The notes: a model not told the origin generated them from the letters alone. A stretch of 62,964 bases of DNA from Pseudonocardiaceae bacterium (GCA_009379845.1 WHSZ01000031.1:1-62964); one strand, 5' to 3'; numbered from the stretch's first letter, positions 1-8,847 are shown. A program made the numbers and translations.

Positions 1-2
1 AC

Positions 3-68
3 AGCGAATGGCGACTCATCTGCACGGCCCACAACCTCCTCAAACTGCGAGGCCCCCGACCAGCCTGA
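3..68 (+). pseudogene. C-terminal tail of an IS1182-type transposase (cut by window edge)
   Basis: Frame 3 reads SEWRLICTAHNLLKLRG followed by four residues and a stop. An EW-x-L-x-C-x-x-HNLLKL ending is typical of IS1182-family DDE transposases. Only the last 21 codons lie in the window, so I cannot tell whether the copy is intact to the left. No terminal inverted repeat can be defined from this side alone. Family assignment rests on the short tail motif. Confidence 0.6.
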
Positions 69-128
69 CCCGCAACCAACATCCGCCAGCCGCACCACCC
101 GCTCACCACCAATCCAACCGCCACATTC

Positions 129-317
129 ATGCGACAGCCTCCCATGTGCCCCCACCACCACCACGCCAAAGACCACGGACCCTGGACACTCACACAACCC
201 ACCCCAGGACACTTCATCTGGACCAGCCCCACCGGCCACACCCACCACGTCACCCCCGAACCACTCCACGAACCCCAACCCACACCACCACCCGACGACG
301 ACCCACCACCATTCTGA
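129..317 (+). pseudogene. C-terminal fragment of a DUF222/13E12-type HNH endonuclease
   Basis: The frame encodes a 62-residue piece with CPHHHHAKDHGPWTL, then PGHFIWTSPTGHTHHV and an acidic/proline-rich tail. This is the end of the HNH nuclease domain of the 13E12-repeat (DUF222) proteins, which are multicopy, repetitive genes of actinomycetes. The N-terminal DUF222 region and most of the HNH motif are missing and no ribosome site precedes the first ATG. I read it as a remnant beside the transposase tail. Codon use is strikingly C-rich, as usual for this family. Confidence 0.65.
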
Positions 318-318
318 G

Positions 319-415
319 CGCGAGACATGCCGCCGACGGCCTCGATCGCTAGATCGACAACTGCTGCCTTGGTCATGGCGATGGTGGCGCGGGCCGTGCA
401 GATCCGAGGGCTGCC
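319..415 (-). pseudogene. Possible remnant of an acyl-CoA dehydrogenase C-terminus
   Basis: On the minus strand one frame reads ARATIAMTKAAVVDLAIEA followed by VGGMSR, resembling the helical C-terminal domain of acyl-CoA dehydrogenases, which often contain a conserved GG-x-S near the end. The frame runs straight into the antisense of the HNH fragment, as if the gene had been cut at about position 320. The match is short and could be chance; I give it as a weak call. Confidence 0.25.
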
Positions 416-425
416 GAACCAGTAC

Positions 426-1139
426 TCACGAGCTGGTCGGCCGCCGCGGGCCCGCCCGCAGGAACTCCAGTTCCCGGAACCACAGATCGCTCAGGATGTC
501 CAACACGGTGTTCCGGTCGTGTGGCACGCCGCGGACCAGCCAGTGGTAGCAGAACCGTTCGAGTTGGAACACCAGCATGAGGGCCCGCAACAAACCCATC
601 TGCTCGTACTCGCCGGTCCATTTGGCCAGGTACGGCTCAAGTTCCCGGACGGCCTCCACGCCCCACTGGTAGTGCCGGGCGGCGACGTCGGGATCGTTGG
701 CCATCGCGTGGTTGACCACATCAACCTCGACGCCGTAGCGACACCAGAACTCCAGCACATGCTCGTCCAGCCAGGCGCGCACCGCCGGCAAGGTGAGATT
801 CGGGAACTCGGCAGCCCGCCGGTAGATCTCCGCTCCCGCTGGCAGCGCACGTTCGAAGAGGCAAGCCGCGATGTCGGCCTTGTCCCGGAAATGCGCGTAG
901 AACGTCGCACGGCTGCCACTCGCGGCTTCGACGATGTCGGCCACCGTCGCCCCGTGGTAGCCCATCGTGTCGAAGACCTTGCGCGCGCAATCCAGGTACC
1001 GCTCGTGTGCTTCCCGCCATTGCTGCTCGCGCAGCGTATTGCGCTGCCGCGACGAGGCGTCGGCCGGTGGCCCACCGGTCATCGGAGTTGATGGTAATGA
1101 TCGGCGCGGACCGTCCGGTGTCAACAACGTTCCGATCAC
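426..1139 (-). CDS. TetR-family transcriptional regulator
   Basis: A 237-aa TetR/AcrR-type repressor. The helix-turn-helix lies at about residues 55-85 (VFDTMGYHGATVADIVEAAS, then GSRATFYAHFRDK), followed by an all-helical ligand domain. It is the last gene of a three-gene operon: its GTG start overlaps the stop of the upstream hydrolase (GTGA), which suggests translational coupling. A shorter start at the ATG at 1080-1082 is possible and would give 218 aa. By position it probably controls the dioxygenase/hydrolase pair, and the palindromes at 2960-2984 and 3055-3079 are candidate operators (inference). The stop codon sits in a GTGAGTACT context like the palindromic repeats at 8799 and 48878. 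Confidence 0.88.
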   Translation of the reverse strand: MIGTLLTPDGPRRSLPSTPMTGGPPADASSRQRNTLREQQWREAHERYLDCARKVFDTMGYHGATVADIVEAASGSRATFYAHFRDKADIAACLFERALPAGAEIYRRAAEFPNLTLPAVRAWLDEHVLEFWCRYGVEVDVVNHAMANDPDVAARHYQWGVEAVRELEPYLAKWTGEYEQMGLLRALMLVFQLERFCYHWLVRGVPHDRNTVLDILSDLWFRELEFLRAGPRRPTSS

Positions 1140-1771
1140 CCGCCGATCACCCGGTCGAACAGCTCGTCAACCGCCTTCGCCGCCCGATCACCGATACGGT
1201 GCTCCAGCTCGCCGGACATCTCCACGCGCAGATCCGCACCGGCCAGTCGGAGAACCTCGGCGGTTTGCTCCACGAACCGTGGCGCTACCCAGGAATCGGC
1301 TTCACTGGACGCGACCAGCACCGGAAAGCCCCGCACGGATTCGGGCATCGAGCGGCTCGCCACATCGGTGCCCATCAGCGAACCGGTCAGCACGGCCGCC
1401 GCCGCGAGGCTGCGAATGCCCATCCTGGCCAGGTACTCCGCGACAAGGCAGCCGCCCTGGGAGAATCCAACGAGCACGATCGGCAGCGACCCAAGGCGGT
1501 CGGCGGCGGCCACCGCACCTTCGATCGCCTCGAGCGCCCCGGACAGCCAGGGCTCGTTCTGCTCGACCGGATCGTAGAACCGCCCCGGGTACCAGCTGCG
1601 TTCATCGGCTTCCGGCAGCAAACAGTGCACGTCCGTGCGCCCGAGGCCGGTCCAGAAGTCGAGCATGTAGCCCGAATCCTGATCCCGGCCGTGCACAAGG
1701 ACGGCGACCGCCGCGGCCCGGGCCGCGGGCGCACCCGCGATGACCGGCTCCCGGCCGAAGTGGGGATGCAC
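1136..1771 (-). CDS. Alpha/beta hydrolase, MhqD/carboxylesterase type
   Basis: A 211-aa compact serine hydrolase of the phospholipase/carboxylesterase (MhqD-like) group. The nucleophile elbow VGFSQGG places Ser104; Asp159 (SSEADSWV) and His191 (GELEHRIG) complete a plausible triad, and LVHGRDQD near residue 26 is the oxyanion region. The GTG start has an AAAGGAG site 10 bases upstream. It follows a ring-cleaving dioxygenase of the MhqO type, the pairing known from quinone/2-methylhydroquinone detoxification in Firmicutes, so hydrolysis of a ring-cleavage product is likely (inference). Substrate unproven. Confidence 0.85.
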   Translation of the reverse strand: MHPHFGREPVIAGAPAARAAAVAVLVHGRDQDSGYMLDFWTGLGRTDVHCLLPEADERSWYPGRFYDPVEQNEPWLSGALEAIEGAVAAADRLGSLPIVLVGFSQGGCLVAEYLARMGIRSLAAAAVLTGSLMGTDVASRSMPESVRGFPVLVASSEADSWVAPRFVEQTAEVLRLAGADLRVEMSGELEHRIGDRAAKAVDELFDRVIGG

Positions 1772-1800
1772 GAGTGCCTACTCCTTTCCCGACAGAATGC

Positions 1801-2766
1801 TCAGCCGGCTCCGGTGTCGATCGCCTCCAACTGGGAGATCAGCTCCTGGCGCCGATTCTCCAGGTGCGGGGGCAGCTGGAACGACGAGCCCAACTCGTCC
1901 TCGACCTCGTCGAGCAGGAAACCCTCCGGACGCGAGTAGGCCAGTTCGAACAGCGCACCGCTCGGGCTGCGAACGTAGCAGGAATAGAAGTACCGGCGGT
2001 CCTTACGCTCGGACACGTCGGTGTAGCCCATACCGTTCAGCCAGTCCTTGACTTCCTGCTGATCTTCCGGATTGTTCACGTCGATCGCGAAGTGGTGCAC
2101 GGTGCCCTCGCCGAACCGCCAGGTGGCCGGCATTACGTCGGGTTCCGCGACCAGCTCGATCTGCTTGCCGTGCCCGGTGTTACCCAGTTCGAACAGCTCG
2201 GTCGTACCCTCCGAGTCAAGCTTCTTCGCGCCGAGCCCTTCGGTCAGGAACTCCACCATCTCGCGCGGATCGATCGCCGAGATGGTTAGACCGTGCGCGC
2301 CGCGAATCGCGTGCTCGGCGGGCACGCCGCCACCGGACCACGGTGCCCGCTCGTCCGGCTCACGCTCGCCGACCAGCGCGTACTCGATGCCGCACGGGTG
2401 CCGGAAGAACAGCCGATCCGTACCGAACAACCTGCCGTCGCTGTACTCGATGCCGAGCGTGTCGAACCGTTCGGCCCAGAAGTTCAGGGAATCCGCCGGC
2501 ACGGTCAGCTTGATGGTCTTGGCCTGGTTGGATCCCGGCCGACCCTTCCACCCGTGCTGGCGGTAAGGGAACGTGGTCAGCAAGGTGCTCGCGTCGCCGA
2601 GGCCGTTGCCGTAGTACAGGTGGTAGACGGGTAGCTCCCCGTCGAACAACACGGTCTTCTTCACACTCCGCAGCCCGAGAACCCTGGCGTGGAAATCGTA
2701 GTCCTCCTGCGCTCCCCCTACGGACAGAGTCAGATGATGCGCGCCACGCACCAGATCAATGCCCAT
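1801..2766 (-). CDS. Ring-cleaving dioxygenase, MhqO-like (VOC/glyoxalase fold)
   Basis: A 321-aa protein with two vicinal-oxygen-chelate modules. It begins with GAHHLTLSVG (first metal His) and a second module starts near residue 153 (IRGAHGLTISA). The GEGTVHHFAIDV segment and the late Glu in SPSGALFELAYSRPEGF fit a two-His/one-Glu metal site. This is the MhqO/MhqA dioxygenase family, which cleaves hydroquinone-type rings. It is the first gene of an operon with the MhqD-like hydrolase and TetR regulator, and starts at ATG 2764-2766 facing the divergent LLM gene. The exact phenolic or quinone substrate cannot be read from sequence. Confidence 0.85.
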   Translation of the reverse strand: MGIDLVRGAHHLTLSVGGAQEDYDFHARVLGLRSVKKTVLFDGELPVYHLYYGNGLGDASTLLTTFPYRQHGWKGRPGSNQAKTIKLTVPADSLNFWAERFDTLGIEYSDGRLFGTDRLFFRHPCGIEYALVGEREPDERAPWSGGGVPAEHAIRGAHGLTISAIDPREMVEFLTEGLGAKKLDSEGTTELFELGNTGHGKQIELVAEPDVMPATWRFGEGTVHHFAIDVNNPEDQQEVKDWLNGMGYTDVSERKDRRYFYSCYVRSPSGALFELAYSRPEGFLLDEVEDELGSSFQLPPHLENRRQELISQLEAIDTGAG

Positions 2767-3203
2767 TTCTCACTTCACCTCGATCGCCATTGGTCGGATG
2801 TCAACTGGGCTCGATAGCTCGTCAATATGGAAGTTCTGTCAAACCGCGGATTTGTAAGTCCACTTTGGACATTCGGGGTGTTCTGGTTGGGCCGCGAACC
2901 GCTCGAGATCACCTCGAATCCGGTCTGAAGAAGGTCGACTGTGACGCCGACTCCAGCTTCCGCCCGAACACAACGTTCGGTCAACACCCTGAGCAGGCCC
3001 TTCCTGCTGACGGAAACCGAATCGATCCACCTTGATCACCGCACCGCTGCCGGCTTGACCGAACACGCCGTTCGGTCAATGCTGAGACCCGGCCGCGCAC
3101 CTCGTCGCGCGCCGAGCGCGCCACTCGGTGCCAACGGGGCGATGAAGATACCAGACGTGTCGCGAAGAACCCTGCCGTACGACGAAACGAACGGAGCGGC
3201 CGA
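2767..3203. promoter_or_regulatory. 437-bp divergent control region with TetR-type operators
   Basis: The gap separates the minus-strand dioxygenase operon from the plus-strand LLM gene and holds no convincing gene. It contains one perfect palindrome, TTGACCGAAC-N5-GTTCGGTCAA, at 3055-3079, and a weaker copy at 2960-2984 with the same right arm and a 7/10 left arm. The 25-bp length and dyad symmetry suit a TetR dimer. I infer that the TetR protein encoded at 426-1139 binds here and may control both directions. No clear -35/-10 pair could be fixed. Confidence 0.6.
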
Positions 3204-4415
3204 GTGAACGTCTTCGACGACATCCAGTTCTACCTTTTCAATCACCATCACTACATCGACATCCCGCAGGACGCGGATTCCTACCACTCGACGTGGGTGG
3301 ACTTTCCCAACTCGCTGTACAACCCGGAACGGGGACACGAGCTCTACCAGCGCTATACCCGCGAGCTGTTGCTCGCCGAGGAACTCGGCTTCGACGCGAT
3401 CGCGCTCAACGAGCACCACAACACCACCTACAGCATGATGCCGGCCGTCAGTGTGCGTGCCGCGTACCTGGCAGCGCTGACGAAACGGGTCAAGATGCTC
3501 GTCGCGGGCACGCCGGTCAACCTGTCCTGGCCGTCCAGGGTCGCCGAGGAATACGCGATGCTCGACGTGCTCTCCGGTGGCCGGATGGAATACGGGTTCC
3601 CGCTCGGCACCGGCATGGAGTACTGGTCCAACGCCACGTCGATCAACCCGGCCAGCTCCCGCGCCCGGTTCCGCGAAGCACTCGACATCGTGTTCCGCGC
3701 GTGGGAACAGAACGGGCCGACTCGCTACGACGGCGACTTCTACACCTACCGTTACCTGAACACCTGGCCGAAGCCGATGCAGCGACCGCGGCCGAAGGGC
3801 TACATCGTCGGTTCCGGCAGCTCCGAAACGGTGAATCTCGCGGTGGAGAGCGGTTGCGGCTACTCGATCGTGTTCACCCCGATCAAGAACCAGCTGCGGG
3901 CCTTCGAGAATTTCCGGTCATTGGCCGAGGAGCGTGGCCGCACCGTCGGGCCGGATGACCTGATCTTCACGGTGATCGCCTACGTCGGCGACACCGACGA
4001 AGAGGCCGAGCGGGAATGCCGCCCACACGTGGAGAACTTCTTCGAATGGTTCCACCGGGTACCGCCTAAGTATCTCTCGCCGCCCGGATACGTCTCCCGC
4101 GACGAGTACCTGCGCCGGGCCTCGTCTGCCGCGCTGGCCGACGCGTCCAGGGCGACGTGGGACGACATGGTTTCGATCGGACGGATCGCCTGCGGCTCGG
4201 CGGACACCGTCGCGGACATGATCGCGCACTGGGCAGAAGAGGCCGGAACCAGCCGGATCCTGGTCACCCTGCAGCACGGCGACATGCCGGAGTGGAAAGC
4301 GGTCAAGAACATGACGAAGTTCGCCAGCGAGGTGATCCCGCGCATCCGCGCCCGCGCGTCGACCGCGGCATCGGCACCGGCGTCGACAGCGCAGCAGACC
4401 GCGGTGGAGGTGTGA
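3204..4415 (+). CDS. LLM-class flavin-dependent oxidoreductase (bacterial luciferase-like)
   Basis: A 403-aa luciferase-like monooxygenase with a TIM-barrel fold. It shows LLLAEELGFDAIALNEHHN, the early LAEELGFD-EHH signature of the family, then MLVAGTPVNLSWPSRVAEE and LDVLSGGRMEYGFPLGTG, the flavin/substrate barrel strands. Such enzymes use reduced flavin delivered by a separate reductase, which is not seen nearby. The GTG start follows a CGGAG site. The alpha/beta hydrolase starts 6 bases after the stop, so the two probably act in sequence: oxygenation, then hydrolysis of the ester or lactone (inference). The alanine/threonine-rich tail is low complexity. Confidence 0.88.
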   Translation: MNVFDDIQFYLFNHHHYIDIPQDADSYHSTWVDFPNSLYNPERGHELYQRYTRELLLAEELGFDAIALNEHHNTTYSMMPAVSVRAAYLAALTKRVKMLVAGTPVNLSWPSRVAEEYAMLDVLSGGRMEYGFPLGTGMEYWSNATSINPASSRARFREALDIVFRAWEQNGPTRYDGDFYTYRYLNTWPKPMQRPRPKGYIVGSGSSETVNLAVESGCGYSIVFTPIKNQLRAFENFRSLAEERGRTVGPDDLIFTVIAYVGDTDEEAERECRPHVENFFEWFHRVPPKYLSPPGYVSRDEYLRRASSAALADASRATWDDMVSIGRIACGSADTVADMIAHWAEEAGTSRILVTLQHGDMPEWKAVKNMTKFASEVIPRIRARASTAASAPASTAQQTAVEV

Positions 4416-4420
4416 ACACC

Positions 4421-5197
4421 ATGGGATTCGATCAGCAGAACTACGACATCAACGGGATCGACACCGCGGTGCTCACCGCGGGCACCGGCGATCCGCTGGT
4501 GTTCCTGCACGGCGCCGGCACCGTGACCGGGTTCGACGCGCTGTTGCCGCTTGCCGGTCGCTACCGGCTGATCGTCCCGCTGCACCCCGGTTTCGGGGCT
4601 TCCGCGGACGACCCCAGCGTGGACAGCGTGCACGACTACCGCCGGCACTACCTGGATCTACTTGATCGCCTTGAGATTCAGCGATCCGTCCTCATCGGAC
4701 ACTCGATGGGTGGTTATCTGGCCGCGTCACTTGCCATCGACAACAGCGAGCGGATCAGCCGGCTGGTGCTCGCCAGCCCGATCGGGCTGAAGGTCCCGGA
4801 ACACCCGACCGTCGACCTCTTCACCATTCCCCCCGCCGAGCTTGGCGGGTACCTCACCCAGAAGCCGTCCATCTTCGACGGTTTCATCCCGGATCCGCCG
4901 ACCCCAGAGTTCCTCGCCGATCAGTATCGGGAGCTGACGAGCGCGGCGCGGTTGCTCTGGGAGAGCCCGTACGACCGGAAGCTGGACAAGTGGCTGCACC
5001 GGGTACGGATGCCAACGCTGCTGCTGTGGGGCGAGGCCGACCAGCTGATTCCGATCGGTCAGTGTGCGCAGTGGGCGAACCGGTTGCCGAACGCCGAGCA
5101 GCACATCCTGCCAGGGGTCGGTCACCTGCTGTTCGACGAATCGCCCGATGCCGTCGACGCGGTGCTGCGATTCGTCGGCGAACCCGTACCGGCTTGA
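4421..5197 (+). CDS. Alpha/beta-fold hydrolase
   Basis: A 258-aa alpha/beta hydrolase. The oxyanion motif LVFLHGAG is near residue 25, the nucleophile elbow GHSMGGY near residue 92, the acid WGEADQLIP near residue 208, and the catalytic His in LPGVGHLLFDESPD near residue 235. ATG 4421 is preferred because GGTGGAGG lies about 10 bases upstream; a GTG nine bases earlier would sit on top of it. It is co-transcribed with the LLM monooxygenase. Family members include C-C hydrolases, esterases and haloperoxidase-like enzymes, so the substrate stays open. Confidence 0.87.
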   Translation: MGFDQQNYDINGIDTAVLTAGTGDPLVFLHGAGTVTGFDALLPLAGRYRLIVPLHPGFGASADDPSVDSVHDYRRHYLDLLDRLEIQRSVLIGHSMGGYLAASLAIDNSERISRLVLASPIGLKVPEHPTVDLFTIPPAELGGYLTQKPSIFDGFIPDPPTPEFLADQYRELTSAARLLWESPYDRKLDKWLHRVRMPTLLLWGEADQLIPIGQCAQWANRLPNAEQHILPGVGHLLFDESPDAVDAVLRFVGEPVPA

Positions 5198-5205
5198 CGT
5201 GATCC

Positions 5206-5233
5206 CCCGCCGGCTCCCATCGGGGCCGGCGGG
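5206..5233 (+). terminator. GC-rich hairpin terminator after the LLM/hydrolase pair
   Basis: CCCGCCGGC (5206-5214) and GCCGGCGGG (5225-5233) form a perfect 9-bp stem with a 10-base loop, eight bases after the hydrolase stop and before the LysR gene. It lacks a strong T-run, as is usual in actinomycetes. Confidence 0.6.
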
Positions 5234-5287
5234 CCTTGCGTCTCGGTTGGACTTTCGAGGTTCCACGACATCCCATAGCTTCCACCC

Positions 5288-6178
5288 GTGGAGCGAAAAC
5301 ACCTGGAGTACTTTCTCGCGATCGCCACGCACGGTAGCTTCACCGGTGCGGCGAGCTCACTGCGACTCGCGCAACCGTCCCTTTCATACGCGATTCGGGC
5401 GCTGGAGCGGGAGGTCGGCGCCGCGCTGTTTCGCCGGCTGGGCCGCGGCGTGGTGCTCACGCCAACCGGTGAAGCGCTGCTGGAGCCCGCTCAGCAGGTG
5501 CTCCGCGACTTCACCCGGCTGCAGACCGCCGCGCAGCGGGTGACCGGCCTGGTGGCCGGCCGCCTGGACATCGTCGCGGTCACCACCCTCGCCGTCGATC
5601 CGCTCGCCACCTTCGTCGGCGCGTTCCGGCAGCACTATCCCGGCGTGGAGATCAACGTGGCCGATCCGGAGAACGCCGCCGCGGTCGTGGAGGTGGTCCG
5701 GCGCGGGCAATGTGAGCTCGGTTTCACCGAGCACGGCATCGACACCGCCGGCCTCGAAGTACACAAGCTACCCGAGGAGCAGCTCTTCGCCGTGCTGCCG
5801 CCCACCGGGGTCGCTCCCGGGTCCGGCGCCCTGCCGGTGCGCGAGTTCGCCGCCCTGTCCATGGTGACCACGCCAGCGGGGACAACAACGAGAACCGCGG
5901 TGGACACCGTCCTCGCCATGGCCGGAGCTCCGGCACGCGTCGCCGTCGAGATAGCGCACCGGGCCGCCATCGTTCCGCTGGTCCTCGCCGGCGCCGGCGC
6001 GACACTGCTGCCACGGCGTCTAGCGGAGGATGCCGCGTCACTCGGTGCCGTGGTGGCCCCACTCGACCCACCGGTGACGCGGCACGGCGTGCTGGTGGTC
6101 CCTTCCGGACCGCTCTCCCCCGCGGCAGAGGCGTTCAAAACGCTCGTAACGGACTGGCCGTCAGGCGGCGAGGACTAA
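5288..6178 (+). CDS. LysR-family transcriptional regulator
   Basis: A 296-aa LysR protein. The winged helix-turn-helix occupies residues 1-60 (LEYFLAIATHGSFTGAASSL, then PSLSYAIRALEREVGAALF), followed by a two-lobed periplasmic-binding-like effector domain. It starts at GTG 5288. It lies between the LLM/hydrolase pair and the arylsulfatase on the same strand, so either could be its target (inference); LysR genes are more often divergent from their targets. A hairpin upstream suggests an independent transcript. Confidence 0.88.
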   Translation: MERKHLEYFLAIATHGSFTGAASSLRLAQPSLSYAIRALEREVGAALFRRLGRGVVLTPTGEALLEPAQQVLRDFTRLQTAAQRVTGLVAGRLDIVAVTTLAVDPLATFVGAFRQHYPGVEINVADPENAAAVVEVVRRGQCELGFTEHGIDTAGLEVHKLPEEQLFAVLPPTGVAPGSGALPVREFAALSMVTTPAGTTTRTAVDTVLAMAGAPARVAVEIAHRAAIVPLVLAGAGATLLPRRLAEDAASLGAVVAPLDPPVTRHGVLVVPSGPLSPAAEAFKTLVTDWPSGGED

Positions 6179-6422
6179 GAAGCAGGCGAGTGCTAATCCG
6201 AAAATGCCAGCTCCGGGGCCTCCTATAAATCCTCGCTATCACTGCCTCTCAAAAACCGTCTAGCTCGTTTCATTCATCGTGTTGATCCGAGCATCGCCGT
6301 GATTATTCTCGCGGTATACCTGGATCGCATCACCAGCGCGGCCGGCGTGCGGCGCGGCAAAACCCGGCGCGCCGCACGTCAACCGGAAACCGGCGTCACC
6401 CGACAACGAACAGGAGCCCTGT

Positions 6423-8789
6423 GTGACAGACCCGCACGACAACCGCCACCAGCTTCCGGGCCCCGACCCGATCCACCCGCCCGCGACGTCGATCGATGTG
6501 CACGAGCAGCACCCACCGCACCAGCCGATCCAGCCACGACGTGCGCCGCGCGGCGCTCCCAACGTGCTGCTGGTGCTCATCGACGACATGGGCTTCGGGG
6601 CGCCGAGCGCGTTCGGCGGACCGTGCGCGATGCCGACGGCCGACCGGCTGGCCGAAGGCGGTCTGCGCTACACCCGGTTCCACGTTACGGCGATCTGTTC
6701 CCCCACCCGGCAATCCCTGCTGACCGGTCGAAATCACCACTCGGTCGGGATGGGCGTCACCACCGAGATGGCAAGTGCGGCACCCGGATACACCGGAATC
6801 CGGCCGCGCAGCGCGGCCACCGTCGGCCAATTGCTCAACCACAACGGCTATCGCACCGGCGCGTTCGGCAAGTGGCACCAGACACCTGCGCGCGATGTCA
6901 GCCCGGCAGGACCGTTCGACCGCTGGCCGACCGGCGAGGGCTTCGAGAGGTTCTACGGCTTCGTCTGCGCCGAAATGAACCACTGGTACCCCGTGCTTTT
7001 CGACGGCACGAACCCGGTCGAACCGGCCAAGCGCCCCGAGGACGGTTATCACTATCACCTCTCCGAGGACCTGGTGGACAACGCGATCGACTGGGTTCGT
7101 GACCAGAAAACGCTGAAGCCGGACGACCCGTGCTTCATCTACCTACCGTTCGGCGCCACCCACGCGCCGTATCACGTGCCGAAGGCGTACCGGGAGCGCT
7201 ACCGAGGGATGTTCGACCACGGCTGGGACCGGCAGCGGGAGATCACCTTGCGGCGCCAGAAAGAACTCGGTGTCCTGCCGCAGGATGCCGAACTCGCTCC
7301 GTGGGCCGAAGGCGTGCCGCACTGGGACGAACTGTCCGAAGAGGAGCGCCGTTCGGCGGCCGCTTTGATGGAACTCTACGCCGGTTTCGCCGAGCACACC
7401 GACGATCAGGTGGGCAGGCTCGTCGACGCGCTGGACGAACTCGGCGAACTGGACAACACGCTGATCTTCTACATTCTCGGGGACAACGGTGCGTCCGCGG
7501 AAGGCGGGCTCGGCGGCACGCTCAACGAGCACCGCTACGCGAGCGGTATCCCGGATTCCGCGGAGTACATCAACTCGCACGACGCGGCGCTGGGTGACGC
7601 GACGACCCACGCGCACTACCCGGTCGGCTGGGCGCTTGCGATGAACACGCCGTACCAGTGGACCAAGCAGGTCGCCTCGCACTTCGGGGGAACGCGGGAC
7701 GGCATGGTGGTGCACTGGCCAGCGGGAATCGCCGAGCGCGGCGGCATCCGGCACCAGTTCCACCACGTCATCGACGTACTGCCAACGATCCTCGAGGCGG
7801 CCGGCATCCCGGAACCGGCGACGGTTGACGGCATCGCGCAGCAACCCATCGAGGGCACCAGCATGCTGTACACCTTCAACGATGCGGATGCCGCGGACCG
7901 TCGCCGCCTGCAGTACTTCGAGATGGTCGGCAACCGCGGCATATACCACGACGGGTGGATGGCGGTGACCCGGCACGGCACGCCGTGGGAGATGGTGCAG
8001 GACGGGCGCCGGTACTTCGACGACGACGTGTGGGAGCTCTATGACATCAATGTGGACTGGACGCAGGCGCGGGACGTATCGGCCGAACATCCCGGCAAAC
8101 TTCGCGAACTGCAACAGCTTTTCCTGATCGAGGCGGCCAGGTACAACGTGTTCCCGCTGGACGACCGGATGACCGAAAGGGAGAACCCCAAGGAGGCCGG
8201 GCGGCTGGACCTGCTCGGCGAGCGCCGCTCGATCACCTTCCGCGTCCCCGGGTTGCGGCTGACCGAGGAAACCGCACCGAATATCAAGAACCGGTCGCAC
8301 ACCGTGACAGCGCTTGTCGAGGTCCCGGCCGGCGGTGCGGCAGGGGTACTCGCGGCGCAGGGCGGCCGGTTCGGTGGCTGGTCGCTGTACTTCCACGAAG
8401 GCCGGCCGCATTACGCCTACAACTACTTCGGGCTGCAGGTGTACAAGGTCGCCGCGAACGAGGCGCCCGCGCCCGGTCAGTACGAGATCGCCGTCGAGTT
8501 CGACTACGACGGTGGAGGCGTCGGAAAGGGTGGCACCGCCGTGCTGTTCGTGAACGGTGCGAAGGTCGGGCATACCTACGTCGCGGCCACCATCCCCTAC
8601 TACTTCGCATTCGACGAGACGTTTGACATCGGCTCGGATCGTGCCTCCCCGGTGACCGACGACTACCCGGTGGCGGACAACGAGTTCACCGGGACGCTGC
8701 GGTGGGTGCGTGTCGAGCTCGGCGACGATCTACACAGTGACGTGACGAGCGAGCGCGAGCGTGCCCAGTTCCGTGCCGCGCACGACTGA
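6423..8789 (+). CDS. Arylsulfatase (type I, formylglycine-dependent)
   Basis: A 788-aa sulfatase of the alkaline-phosphatase superfamily. NVLLVLIDDMGFG supplies the metal-binding Asp pair, and ICSPTRQSLLTGR carries the C-x-P-x-R signature, with Cys92 to be oxidised to formylglycine and Arg96. HFGGTRDGMVVHWPAGI lies in the second half of the catalytic domain. Residues about 610-785 form a beta-rich, LamG-like carbohydrate-binding-type domain. The GTG start has AGGAG upstream (AGGAGCCCT). No signal peptide is visible, so it is either cytoplasmic or exported by another route. It releases sulfate from aryl sulfate esters; a matching sulfatase-maturing enzyme is not in the window. Confidence 0.92.
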   Translation: MTDPHDNRHQLPGPDPIHPPATSIDVHEQHPPHQPIQPRRAPRGAPNVLLVLIDDMGFGAPSAFGGPCAMPTADRLAEGGLRYTRFHVTAICSPTRQSLLTGRNHHSVGMGVTTEMASAAPGYTGIRPRSAATVGQLLNHNGYRTGAFGKWHQTPARDVSPAGPFDRWPTGEGFERFYGFVCAEMNHWYPVLFDGTNPVEPAKRPEDGYHYHLSEDLVDNAIDWVRDQKTLKPDDPCFIYLPFGATHAPYHVPKAYRERYRGMFDHGWDRQREITLRRQKELGVLPQDAELAPWAEGVPHWDELSEEERRSAAALMELYAGFAEHTDDQVGRLVDALDELGELDNTLIFYILGDNGASAEGGLGGTLNEHRYASGIPDSAEYINSHDAALGDATTHAHYPVGWALAMNTPYQWTKQVASHFGGTRDGMVVHWPAGIAERGGIRHQFHHVIDVLPTILEAAGIPEPATVDGIAQQPIEGTSMLYTFNDADAADRRRLQYFEMVGNRGIYHDGWMAVTRHGTPWEMVQDGRRYFDDDVWELYDINVDWTQARDVSAEHPGKLRELQQLFLIEAARYNVFPLDDRMTERENPKEAGRLDLLGERRSITFRVPGLRLTEETAPNIKNRSHTVTALVEVPAGGAAGVLAAQGGRFGGWSLYFHEGRPHYAYNYFGLQVYKVAANEAPAPGQYEIAVEFDYDGGGVGKGGTAVLFVNGAKVGHTYVAATIPYYFAFDETFDIGSDRASPVTDDYPVADNEFTGTLRWVRVELGDDLHSDVTSERERAQFRAAHD

Positions 8790-8798
8790 TCCCGTAGC

Positions 8799-8847
8799 AC
8801 CCGTGAGTACTTTCGGTTGTTATTGCGACCAAAAAGTACTCACGGGT
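8799..8847. repeat. Palindromic GTGAGTAC repeat, copy 1
   Basis: ACCCGTGAGTACTTT (8799-8813) is repeated in perfect inverse at 8833-8847, a 15-bp stem, with an inner imperfect stem GGTTG/CGACC. It sits ten bases after the arylsulfatase stop and could act as a terminator. A related element with the same GTGAGTAC arms and a GTCGTTATAGCGAC core lies at 48878-48932, so this looks like a dispersed repeat family rather than a one-off hairpin. Confidence 0.75.

Noticed and set aside
7143..8573. 476-codon open frame on the minus strand across the arylsulfatase gene
   Set aside because: It is antisense to a gene with clear sulfatase motifs and its translation has no family features; long antisense frames are expected at this GC content.
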